Source of the DNA: Tessaracoccus lacteus
GTDB lineage: Bacteria > Actinomycetota > Actinomycetes > Propionibacteriales > Propionibacteriaceae
DNA length: 64,000 bases
Assembly: GCF_029917005.1 (NCBI RefSeq)
Contig: NZ_CP123967.1
Span: 1,364,001 to 1,428,000, forward strand
Direction of reading: 5' to 3'
Position numbers and translations under genes: made by a program
Part shown: piece by piece, positions 29,255-37,157 of the stretch
Layout of the letters: each line of letters starts with the position of its first letter
Numbering within the stretch: the first letter of the stretch is position 1
The notes under the pieces: model-generated
What the model was told of the DNA's origin: nothing
The model's input: the letters and a program-made list of their open reading frames with translations, nothing else
Databases searched by the model: none

Positions 29255-30346
29255 ATGTCGCTCGAGCCGAACACGCACGATTTCGAAGCCTCCCTGGCGC
29301 GCTCCACGCAGCGCAGCCGGGAGATCGAGGCTCAGGTGGCCAAGGACCCCTCGAAGTGGCGCGTGCTGACGGGGGACCGGCCGACGGGACACCTGCACAT
29401 CGGACACTACTTCGGGTCGCTGCAGAACCGGGTGCGGCTTGCCGGCCTCGGGATCGACACCATGGTGCTGATCGCGGACTACCAGGTCATCACGGACCGC
29501 GACGGCGTCGGTCCCATCAAGGAGCGCGTGTACTCGCTGCTGACCGACTACATCGCGGCCGGCATCGACCCCGAGAAGGTCACGATCTTCACCCACTCGG
29601 CCGTCGCGGCCCTGAACCAGCTGATGCTGCCGCTCCTCTCGCTGGTCACCGACGCGGAGCTGCGGCGCAATCCGACCGTCAAGGCCGAGCTGGACGACAC
29701 GGGGGACCGCCCGATGTCGGGCCTGATGCTCACCTACCCGGTCCACCAGGCCGCAGACATCCTGTTCTGCAAGGCCAACCTCGTGCCCGTCGGCAAGGAC
29801 CAGCTGCCGCACCTGGAGCAGGCCCGCGTCATCGCCCGCCGCTTCGACGAGCGCTACGGCCGCTTCGACCCGGACGCGCCCGTGTTCCCGGAGCCGGAGG
29901 CCCTGCTGAGCGCGTCGGGCACCATCCTCGGCCTGGACGGCACGAAGATGAGCAAGTCGAAGGGCAACACGATCGAGCTGCGCATGACCGCCGACGAGAC
30001 CGCCAAGCTCATCAAGCGGGCCGTGACGGACTCCGACCGCCACATCACGTTCGATCCGGAGAACCGGCCCGAGGTGTCCAACCTCATCAACATCGCCGCG
30101 CTGTGTCTCGACCGCGACCCCGTCGAGATCGCCACGGAGATCGGCGACGGCGGAGGCGGCGGCCTGAAGAAGCTCGTCACGGCCGCCGTCAACGATTACT
30201 TCGCGCCGCACCGCGCCCGACGCGCCGAGCTGGAGGCCGACCCGGGCTACCTGCACGACCTGCTCGCGGCCGGCAACGCGAAGGCCAACGAGATCGCGGA
30301 GGCGACGCTGCACGAGGTGCGCGTGGCGATGCAGATGGACTACTGA
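29255..30346 (+). CDS. trpS: Tryptophanyl-tRNA synthetase
   Basis: Class I synthetase (363 residues) charging tRNA-Trp. The HIGH signature is HLHIGH (residues 46-51), and KMSKS is KMSKS at 231-235. TDRDG and VHQAADILFCKANLVPVGKDQ are standard TrpS segments. The N-terminal extension of about 30 residues before WRVLTGDRPTG is somewhat long. ATG 29255 is chosen with AAGGCAGG upstream. A TAGGGT -10 box at about 29202 would give a leader of roughly 40 bases. It ends at a strong bidirectional terminator. Confidence 0.96.
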   Translation: MSLEPNTHDFEASLARSTQRSREIEAQVAKDPSKWRVLTGDRPTGHLHIGHYFGSLQNRVRLAGLGIDTMVLIADYQVITDRDGVGPIKERVYSLLTDYIAAGIDPEKVTIFTHSAVAALNQLMLPLLSLVTDAELRRNPTVKAELDDTGDRPMSGLMLTYPVHQAADILFCKANLVPVGKDQLPHLEQARVIARRFDERYGRFDPDAPVFPEPEALLSASGTILGLDGTKMSKSKGNTIELRMTADETAKLIKRAVTDSDRHITFDPENRPEVSNLINIAALCLDRDPVEIATEIGDGGGGGLKKLVTAAVNDYFAPHRARRAELEADPGYLHDLLAAGNAKANEIAEATLHEVRVAMQMDY

Positions 30347-30362
30347 GGCCCGACTCAGACGC

Positions 30363-30396
30363 GAGGGGCGCCCCACCGGAAGGTGGGGCGCCCCTC
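30363..30396. terminator. Bidirectional terminator between trpS and the DEAD-box gene
   Basis: Perfect 15-base arms (30363-30377 with 30382-30396, core GGGGCGCCCCACC) around a GGAA tetraloop, between two convergent genes. Confidence 0.85.
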
Positions 30397-30416
30397 GTTC
30401 GTCGGAGGCGACGCGG

Positions 30417-31865
30417 TCACTCGGCGGCGGGAGTCTCCGTCGCCGGCTGCGTGCGCGGCACGTCGACGCCGCCGCGCGTGCGGCGGCGACGTCGCGGACG
30501 ACGCTCGCCCTCGGCGCTGCCGGAGCCCTCGGCCGGGCGGTCGCCCTTGGCCTCGGTGCCGCGGGTGCGGCGCCGGCCACGGCCTGCCTCGCCGCCCTCG
30601 GTCCGACGCTCGGTGCGTTCGCGCGCCTTGGGCGCGGTGCCGGGCATGCGGCCCTTGGTGCCCTCCGGGATGTCGAGGTCCGTGTAGAGGTGCGGCGACG
30701 TCGAGTAGGTCTCGACGGGCTCGGGGATGCCGAGCTTCAGCGCCTCGTTGATCAGCTTCCAGCGGTGCACATCCGACCAGTCGACCAGCGTGACGGCGAC
30801 GCCCGTGTGGCCGGCGCGGCCCGTCCGGCCGATCCGGTGCACGTAGGTTGCGTCGTTGTCGGGGCACTCGTGGTTGATGACGTGGCTGACGCCGGAGATG
30901 TCGATGCCGCGGGCGGCGACGTCCGTGGCGACGAGCACGGAGATCGTCCCGGCGCGGAACTTCTTCAGGGCACGCTCACGCGCCTGTTGATTCAGGTCGC
31001 CGTGGATGGAGGCCGCCGGGAAGCCGCGGTCGACCAGGTCGTCGGTCAGTCGCTGCGCCGCGCGCTTGGTGCGGCAGAAGACCATGACCTTGGTGGTCTC
31101 GCGTCCCTGGAGGATGCGGCCGATGATCTCGGGCTTGTCGAGGTCGTGCGCCTGGTAAACGAACTGCGTGATGTCCGGGACGGTCATCTGTGCGTCGGCG
31201 CCCTCGGCGCGGATGTTGATCGGGTGGTTCAGCGTCGCGCGGGCCAGGGCCAGGATCGGGCCGGGCATGGTGGCGGAGAACATCATCGTCTGGCGGGATG
31301 CGGGGGTCTTGCGCAGCAGACGCTCGACGTCCGGCAGGAAGCCAAGGTCCAGCATCTCGTCGGCCTCGTCGAGGACGAGGACCTGGATCTCGCTGAGGTC
31401 GAGGGCGCCACGGTCCGCGAGGTCCAGCAGACGACCCGGGGTACCGACGGCGATGTCGATGCCCGCCTCGAGGGTGCCGAGCTGCTCGTCGTAGCCGGTG
31501 CCGCCGTAGATGGTCAGGACCCGCATTTTGAGGTCCTTGCCTGCGACGTCGAGGTCGCGGCCGACTTGCAGCGCGAGCTCACGCGTCGGGCAGACCACCA
31601 GCGCGCGGGGCTTGCCGTGGGACGGCTTCACCCCGTCGGACAGCGTGACCATGCGGTGCAGCAGGCTGACGCCGAAGGCCAGCGTCTTGCCGGTTCCGGT
31701 GCGCGCCTGCCCGATCAGGTCAGAACCGCCGAGCGCCAGGGGGATGGCGAGGGTCTGGATCATGAACGGGTGGACGATGCCGGCCTCGGCGAGAGCCGAG
31801 GTGATGGATTCATGCACTCCAAGGTCGGCGAACGTCTCGTCGACCGGATTCTCGTTGTCGCTCAG
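30417..31865 (-). CDS. DEAD-box RNA helicase, probable CTG start
   Basis: 482 residues if started at CTG. The motifs are Q motif FADLGVHESITSALAEAGIV then HPFMIQ, motif I ARTGTGKT, DEAD (VLVLDEADEM), SAT (MFSATM) and HRIGRTGRAG. A basic tail (RRPRRRRRTRGG) follows, probably for RNA binding. The family needs the FADLGV part of the Q motif. Upstream of it, the only in-frame candidate before a stop codon is CTG at 31863-31865, preceded by AGAGG at seven bases. A GTG at 31817 would delete part of the Q motif. It unwinds RNA, perhaps in ribosome assembly or decay. Confidence 0.88.
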   Translation of the reverse strand: MSDNENPVDETFADLGVHESITSALAEAGIVHPFMIQTLAIPLALGGSDLIGQARTGTGKTLAFGVSLLHRMVTLSDGVKPSHGKPRALVVCPTRELALQVGRDLDVAGKDLKMRVLTIYGGTGYDEQLGTLEAGIDIAVGTPGRLLDLADRGALDLSEIQVLVLDEADEMLDLGFLPDVERLLRKTPASRQTMMFSATMPGPILALARATLNHPINIRAEGADAQMTVPDITQFVYQAHDLDKPEIIGRILQGRETTKVMVFCRTKRAAQRLTDDLVDRGFPAASIHGDLNQQARERALKKFRAGTISVLVATDVAARGIDISGVSHVINHECPDNDATYVHRIGRTGRAGHTGVAVTLVDWSDVHRWKLINEALKLGIPEPVETYSTSPHLYTDLDIPEGTKGRMPGTAPKARERTERRTEGGEAGRGRRRTRGTEAKGDRPAEGSGSAEGERRPRRRRRTRGGVDVPRTQPATETPAAE

Positions 31866-31964
31866 GGCTCAACCTCTGTCAGGAGAAGAACTCACGGCGC
31901 GCCGGGCGCAGCCGGAGGCAGGCCCATCTGAGGGCCCGCTGCCCGAGAGTCTATCGCAGAGCGC

Positions 31965-32189
31965 TCAGACGGCGCCGAAACCCACCGCGCGAGCCGTCGG
32001 GCTGCCCAGGTCAACGTAGCCGATGCGGTCGCCCGGGATGAGGATGCGGCGTCCCTTCTCGTCGACCAGATCCAGCAGCGTCTTGTCCTCGACGGCCTTG
32101 CGCACCAGCTCGGAGACCTCCTCCGGGGTGGCGGTGGACTCCAGCGCGACCTCTCGTGAGAGGTGGGCGATGCCGATCTTGATTTCCAT
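31965..32189 (-). CDS. DUF3107 family protein
   Basis: 74 residues, MEIKIGIAHLSREVALEST to the ARAVGFGA end. This matches DUF3107, a small ATP-synthase-like-named but uncharacterised actinobacterial family. Two strands, a helix (TPEEVSELVRKAVED) and further strands (RRILIPGDRIGYVDLG) are predicted. Its -10 box lies seven bases upstream, so the transcript is probably leaderless. It follows the phosphatase gene on the same strand, with 44 bases between them. Confidence 0.88.
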   Translation of the reverse strand: MEIKIGIAHLSREVALESTATPEEVSELVRKAVEDKTLLDLVDEKGRRILIPGDRIGYVDLGSPTARAVGFGAV

Positions 32190-32196
32190 GGTGCTC

Positions 32197-32202
32197 ACTC
32201 TA
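32197..32202 (-). promoter_or_regulatory. -10 box of the DUF3107 gene, leaderless
   Basis: TAGAGT on the minus strand, seven bases before the ATG at 32189. Confidence 0.6.
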
Positions 32203-32233
32203 GTCACCATGTAAAAGCGGGCGCGGCGACTCC

Positions 32234-33025
32234 TCAGGGGTCGATGCGGGCCACGATGACCGTGATGTTGTCGCGGCCGCCGCGCTCGATGGCCCATGCC
32301 ACCAGAGCCTCGGCCAGCGCGTCGGTCGGCGTACTGGTCGCCGCGACGCGGGCGAAGAGCGCCGACATGTCGTCGGGCGAGCTTGCATAGTTCCAAAGCC
32401 CGTCGGAGCACAACAGCAGCCACCCCGGTCCGACGGGCTGCAGCGTCGTCACGCTGGGGGACGCATTCATCGACTGCCGGCCCAGCCACTTCGTGATGGC
32501 GTGGGCCTGGCTGGACTGCTCTGCCTCAGCGCGCGACATGCCGAGCATGATCCGGGCCTGGGCCATCGAGTCGTCGGTGCTGAGCAGCTGACACGACCCG
32601 TCCTCGCCGACCCAGTAGGCGCGCGAGTCGCCGACGTTGCCGACGGCGATGGTGTTTCCCGCGACCATCGCGGCGATCAGCGTGCAGGCCGACGGGTCGT
32701 CACCCGCGTCGAGGACGGCCTGGTTGGCCTCGGCGAAGGCCTTCATGAACACGACGTTGGGCGCGTATCCCCGGTCGTGGCCCTGCGTCATGAACTCGAT
32801 GGCCGTCTCGGTGGCGACGGCCGATGCCACCTCGGAGCCGTGCGCGGTGGTCACCCCGTCGGCCAGCGCCAGCATCGCGGCGTGGGGTTCGCCCTCACGA
32901 ACCGCCATGCACAGGGCATCCTGATTTGTGCGGTGCCTGAGCCCCGTGTCGCTGCAGCCGGCGATCCAGGGAGCCGGAAATCTGAGGTAGTGGGAACGCT
33001 CCGACCGGCCAGCCTGCTCGTGCAT
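32234..33025 (-). CDS. PP2C-family Ser/Thr protein phosphatase
   Basis: 263 residues. PPM/PP2C motifs with metal-binding Asp/Gly are present: GLRHRTNQDA, ALADGVTTAHGSEVAS, VGDSRAYW, CSDGLWNY and GGRDNITVIV. It removes phosphate from Ser/Thr of proteins in the cytosol; no membrane segment is seen. ATG 33025 is preferred since GAAGGG lies six bases upstream. An ATG at 33049 is preceded by CACAAT at six bases and more likely marks the transcription start of a short leader. The LigD-type gene is upstream on the same strand. Confidence 0.9.
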   Translation of the reverse strand: MHEQAGRSERSHYLRFPAPWIAGCSDTGLRHRTNQDALCMAVREGEPHAAMLALADGVTTAHGSEVASAVATETAIEFMTQGHDRGYAPNVVFMKAFAEANQAVLDAGDDPSACTLIAAMVAGNTIAVGNVGDSRAYWVGEDGSCQLLSTDDSMAQARIMLGMSRAEAEQSSQAHAITKWLGRQSMNASPSVTTLQPVGPGWLLLCSDGLWNYASSPDDMSALFARVAATSTPTDALAEALVAWAIERGGRDNITVIVARIDP

Positions 33026-33061
33026 CGGGTTCCCTTCCGTCAGGTCCATGGGCGCATTGTG

Positions 33062-34006
33062 TCAGGTCGCGAGGGTTGGCAGGGGAGCTGAGGCGTCACC
33101 GCGGAGCGCTGCCTGCCACAGATCGCCGTTCCTGGACACCCGGTCGAGCACCTGGGCGGGGGTGATCCTCAGGGGTTGCGTCCGACGGGTGAGGCCGCCG
33201 ACCTCGTCCCAGGTCAGCGGCGTCGCCACGGCAGGGGTCTCGACGCCCCGCACCGAGTACGGGGAGATCGTGTTGCGCGCGGCCAGGTTCTGGCCGAAAT
33301 CGACATACACCAGCCCGGCGCGGGCGGCCTTCGCCATGGTCGCGACGAACGTCTTCGGATGTCGACGCGCCAGCAGCCCGGCCAGGCCCCGCGCCCACGC
33401 GTGCGCCTCGCTGCAGGGGGTGGGCGCGATCGGCACGCTCAGCTGCAGGCCCTTGTTCCCGGACGACTTCACCAGGGGCTCCAGCCCGAGATCGGCCAGC
33501 GTCGTGGCCGCCAGGATCGCGGCGGTCGCAGAGTCGGCGATCGTCAGCCCCTCGCCAGGGTCGAGGTCGACCATGAGGGTGCGTGTGAGGGGCTCGTCGG
33601 CGCCGTCGAGGACGACGCCGTCGGGGCCGAGGGTCGCGTCGCCCGCGCGCCACTGGGGCGTGTGGAGTTCGACGGCAGAGAGGTTGGCGAGCCAGGCCAG
33701 CGTCGGGCGGTCCTCGGCCAGCACATAGGGCAGCGGGCCCGACGACGTTGCGACGGGTAGCGTCCGGACCCAGGTGGGGGCGCCGGCCGGCACGTTCTTC
33801 TCATAGAACGACCCTCCGACGGTGCCCTGCGGGAACCTGACGCGCGTGATCGGCCGCCCGGCCAGGTGCGGGAGCAGGACGTCGGCGACCTCCACGTAGT
33901 AGGAGATGAGCTCGCCCTTGGTGAAGCCATCGGGGAACAGCGGACGGTCCGGGTGGGTCAGGGCCAGCGTCACCCCGTCGAGGCTGGTCGTGATGGTCCC
34001 GCTCAT
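33062..34006 (-). CDS. LigD-type DNA polymerase/primase domain protein
   Basis: 314 residues. This is the stand-alone polymerase domain (PolDom, archaeo-eukaryotic primase fold) of NHEJ, which fills gaps with preference for ribonucleotides. The catalytic aspartates are D147 and D149 in MVDLDPGEG. SSGNKGLQLSVPI and FGQNLAARNTISPYSVRG are standard PolDom segments. No ligase or phosphoesterase domain is attached. GAGGAGG lies upstream of the ATG. It may serve with the Ku encoded at 26782; a ligase must be encoded elsewhere. Confidence 0.93.
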   Translation of the reverse strand: MSGTITTSLDGVTLALTHPDRPLFPDGFTKGELISYYVEVADVLLPHLAGRPITRVRFPQGTVGGSFYEKNVPAGAPTWVRTLPVATSSGPLPYVLAEDRPTLAWLANLSAVELHTPQWRAGDATLGPDGVVLDGADEPLTRTLMVDLDPGEGLTIADSATAAILAATTLADLGLEPLVKSSGNKGLQLSVPIAPTPCSEAHAWARGLAGLLARRHPKTFVATMAKAARAGLVYVDFGQNLAARNTISPYSVRGVETPAVATPLTWDEVGGLTRRTQPLRITPAQVLDRVSRNGDLWQAALRGDASAPLPTLAT

Positions 34007-34067
34007 GGCTGCCTCCTCAGGTCGCCTCGCTTGGCCAATTGTCGGGGGCGGATGGTTGCATGGTGCC

Positions 34068-37000
34068 ATGAGCTCGCGCATTCTCCCGCACAGACACCTC
34101 GAGTCGCCGGAGCTCACGGCCGGGCAGGCGGCCGCGGCCGGGCCGCACGACGGGGTCCGTGTGGTGCTGGGCGGTCCCGGCACAGGCAAGACCACCGTCG
34201 CCGCCGCGGCCGCCGCGGCGCGGGTCGCCGCTGGCAGCGACCTCGAGCGCACGGTGGTTCTCGCCAACTCGAGGGCGGCCGCGCAGACGCTCAGGCGCGA
34301 CATCACGCGGCAGCTGACGCACGCCCAGACCTCCGCCCAGGTCACGACGGTGCACGGACTCGCGCTGGGGCTGATGCGCCGGTTCCTGCCCCACGGCGAG
34401 TCGCCCTGGCTGCTGCTGAGGGCCCCAGAGCAGGAGGCGCGCATCCGTGAGCTGCTGGCCGGCATGAACCCCACCGCGTGGCCGGAGGGGCTGCGCGCCG
34501 CGGTCGGGACCCGGGCCTTCGCCCGGCAGCTGCGCGACGTGCTCGCCCGCACCCGGCAGCTCAACCTCGACGCGGAGATCCTCGCCCGCCTCGGGTCCGA
34601 GGCCGGCGACGAGGGTTTCATGGCAGCGGCCGCGTTCATGGAGGAGTACCTCGTCGTCGGCGACTTCTCCGGGCATCTGGACTACGCCGAGCTGGTCTAC
34701 CGCACCCGACTGCTCCTGCAGGAGCCGCAGGTGGCCGACGCCGTGCGCGCGTCCTTCGACGAGGTGATCGTCGACGACGCGCAGGAGCTGGACCCGTCGC
34801 AGGGAGCGCTCATCGCCGACGTCGCACGGGCGGGTGTCCCCGTGCTCGCGCTGGGGGACCCGCACCAGTCCATCGGCTGGTACCGCGGGGCATCGGCCAC
34901 CGCGCTGCGGGATCTGGCCAGGGCCACCGACGCCGAGGTCCTGACGCTGACGGACGGCTTCCGACTCGGCGAGGAACTGGGCGTGGCACTGGCCAGCCTC
35001 GGCACGCGGCTGGGGGCGCGCGACGCGGCCCCGGCCCCCGGCCCGGCCCGGGCCGGCGGCACCGTCGACGTGCGGGTCTTCGACGACGGCTCGGCCGAGC
35101 TGGCCCACGTCGCGGCGGAGCTCCGTGAGGCCGTGACGCGCGGGGGGCTGCAATGGCGGGACCTCGCCGTCGTGACCCGGGCCGGACGGGCCCAGCTCAG
35201 CCTCGTGGCGCGGGAGCTCGTCCGCCTCGGCATCCCGGTAGACGTGTCCGGCGACGAGATCGCGCTGGCGGAGCAGCCAGCGGTCGCGATCCTGCTGCTC
35301 GCCCTCGGCGTGGCCGCCCGCGGCGCGACCCCGGGCCAGGAGGAGGCGAGGCAGCTCCTGGCGTCCCCGTTGGCGGGCCTCGACGGCGTAGCGCAGCGGC
35401 AGCTCGGCCGCGCGCTGCTGCGGGCCCATCCGGGGCTTGGTACCTCGGCGGCGCTGGTCACCCGGGCACTGGCCGAGCCGCAGCTGCTCGCCGGCGACGA
35501 GTCGGATGCGGCGGGGCGGGTCCGCGACCTCGCCGCGCTGCTCGGCCGCGCAGCGAAGATGCTGGCGGACGGCGCCGAGGTGCAGGTGGCCCTGTGGGAG
35601 CTGTGGGACGGCACCGGGTGGCCGGAGCAGCTGCGCGGCCAGGCGCTGCGCGGCAGCCGCCGGGCCGGCGCGGATCTCGACGCCCTCGTCGAGCTGTTCG
35701 AGACGGCCGCGCGTGCGGACGACCTCCGCGGGTCCGCCGGGGCCCAGACCTTCCTGGGCGAGGTCTCGGCGCAGGAGATCCCGGCAGACACGGGCCGGGA
35801 ACTGAGCCCCGAGTCGCGCGGCGTGCGCGTGGTGACAGCCCACCGGACCCGCGGCCTCGAATGGGAGCGGGTCTGGGTCATCGGCGTGCAGGAGGGCCAG
35901 TGGCCACGCTCGTCGCGAGGCGGGCTGCTGCTGGACGCGCAACGCATCACGGCCGATGTCCTGGAGCCGCCCGACCCGCTGGCGCACCTGCGCTCCGAAC
36001 GGCAGCTGTTCCTCGTCGCCTGCTCGCGCGCCCGCAGCGGGCTGAGCGTCAGCGCCGTGCAGGGCATCGACGGGGAGGGCGGCCGTCCCTCGCGTTTCCT
36101 CGCCGAGCTCGGCCGCGGCGTGACCCGGGTCCACGGCCGACCCGACCTGCTCCTGTCGCCCGCCTCGCTCGTCGGCGACCTGCGTCGCACGCTCGCCGAC
36201 GAGTCCGCGTCACCGTCGCTGAGGAGGGCCGCCGCGCTCCGGCTGGCCGACCTCACGCGCGTCACGACGCCCGACGGCGGGCCCGGCTTCCCCGGCGCGC
36301 ATCCCGCCGCGTGGTGGGCCACCGGCGACCTCACGTCGCAGCCGCCGGCGCTCGACGGGCCCGTCACCATCACCGGCTCGTCGCTCGAGGCGCTGCTCGA
36401 GTGCCCACGGCGCTGGTTCCTTGCCAGGCGGGCGCAGGCGGAGGGCACGCGGCAGTCCAGGGCCTCCGTCGGCGACGTCGTGCACCTGATCGCCAGCCAG
36501 GCCGGCCGCGAGGGCATGGACGCCGAGGAGATGCACCGACATCTCGACGAGGTCTGGGACCGGATCGGCTTCGAGACCGAGTGGCTGTCCGCCACGGAGA
36601 AGGTCGAGATCGACGCCGCCATCGACCGGTTCGCCCACTACCAGTCGTCCGGTTCGGAGGAGCTGTTGGCCGTCGAGAAGGAGTTCCGCGTGGGCCTGCG
36701 CGTCGCGGACACCGATGTGGTGCTCGTCGGCACGGTCGACCGCCTGGAACGCGACGCCGAGGGCCGGCTCAGGATCGTCGACCTCAAGACCGGCCGCAGG
36801 GCGCTCAAGGCCGCGGAGGTCGCCGACCATGCCCAGCTGGGCGTCTACCAGCTGGCCGCGAGCCTCGGCGCCTTCGACGACGTCGCGCCGGGGCAGCGGC
36901 GCGTCGCGCCCCCCGCGTTGGCCTTCCTGCGCGCCGGGGACACCTTCCCCGGGCTGGTCAGCCAGCCCAGCATCGACGAGGCCCCGGCGCTCAAGGGCGA

Positions 37001-37157
37001 GGACCTCAAGGAGGGACCCACCTGGGTGCACGACCGGATCGCCACCGCCGTCGGCGTCCTGCGCTCCGGCGAGTTCCAGGCCGTCGAGTGCGGGTCGTGC
37101 CGCTTCTGCCAGTTCACCGACACCTGCCCGGCACTCAGGACGGAGACCAGCCGATGA
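34068..37157 (+). CDS. adnA: AdnA-like helicase-nuclease subunit
   Basis: 1029 residues. An N-terminal UvrD/Rep-type motor (Walker A GGPGTGKTT) is fused to a C-terminal RecB-like nuclease (VDLKTGRR with catalytic D near 905). An Fe-S staple is formed by LLECPRRWF and CGSCRFCQFTDTC. AdnAB resects double-strand breaks in mycobacteria. The Walker B reads VDDAQ near residue 236 rather than DExQ, in line with a weaker auxiliary motor. Size and catalytic positions fit AdnA better than AdnB. The ATG at 34068 has a TTGCAT box six bases upstream. The stop overlaps the next gene in ATGA. Confidence 0.85.
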   Translation: MSSRILPHRHLESPELTAGQAAAAGPHDGVRVVLGGPGTGKTTVAAAAAAARVAAGSDLERTVVLANSRAAAQTLRRDITRQLTHAQTSAQVTTVHGLALGLMRRFLPHGESPWLLLRAPEQEARIRELLAGMNPTAWPEGLRAAVGTRAFARQLRDVLARTRQLNLDAEILARLGSEAGDEGFMAAAAFMEEYLVVGDFSGHLDYAELVYRTRLLLQEPQVADAVRASFDEVIVDDAQELDPSQGALIADVARAGVPVLALGDPHQSIGWYRGASATALRDLARATDAEVLTLTDGFRLGEELGVALASLGTRLGARDAAPAPGPARAGGTVDVRVFDDGSAELAHVAAELREAVTRGGLQWRDLAVVTRAGRAQLSLVARELVRLGIPVDVSGDEIALAEQPAVAILLLALGVAARGATPGQEEARQLLASPLAGLDGVAQRQLGRALLRAHPGLGTSAALVTRALAEPQLLAGDESDAAGRVRDLAALLGRAAKMLADGAEVQVALWELWDGTGWPEQLRGQALRGSRRAGADLDALVELFETAARADDLRGSAGAQTFLGEVSAQEIPADTGRELSPESRGVRVVTAHRTRGLEWERVWVIGVQEGQWPRSSRGGLLLDAQRITADVLEPPDPLAHLRSERQLFLVACSRARSGLSVSAVQGIDGEGGRPSRFLAELGRGVTRVHGRPDLLLSPASLVGDLRRTLADESASPSLRRAAALRLADLTRVTTPDGGPGFPGAHPAAWWATGDLTSQPPALDGPVTITGSSLEALLECPRRWFLARRAQAEGTRQSRASVGDVVHLIASQAGREGMDAEEMHRHLDEVWDRIGFETEWLSATEKVEIDAAIDRFAHYQSSGSEELLAVEKEFRVGLRVADTDVVLVGTVDRLERDAEGRLRIVDLKTGRRALKAAEVADHAQLGVYQLAASLGAFDDVAPGQRRVAPPALAFLRAGDTFPGLVSQPSIDEAPALKGEDLKEGPTWVHDRIATAVGVLRSGEFQAVECGSCRFCQFTDTCPALRTETSR

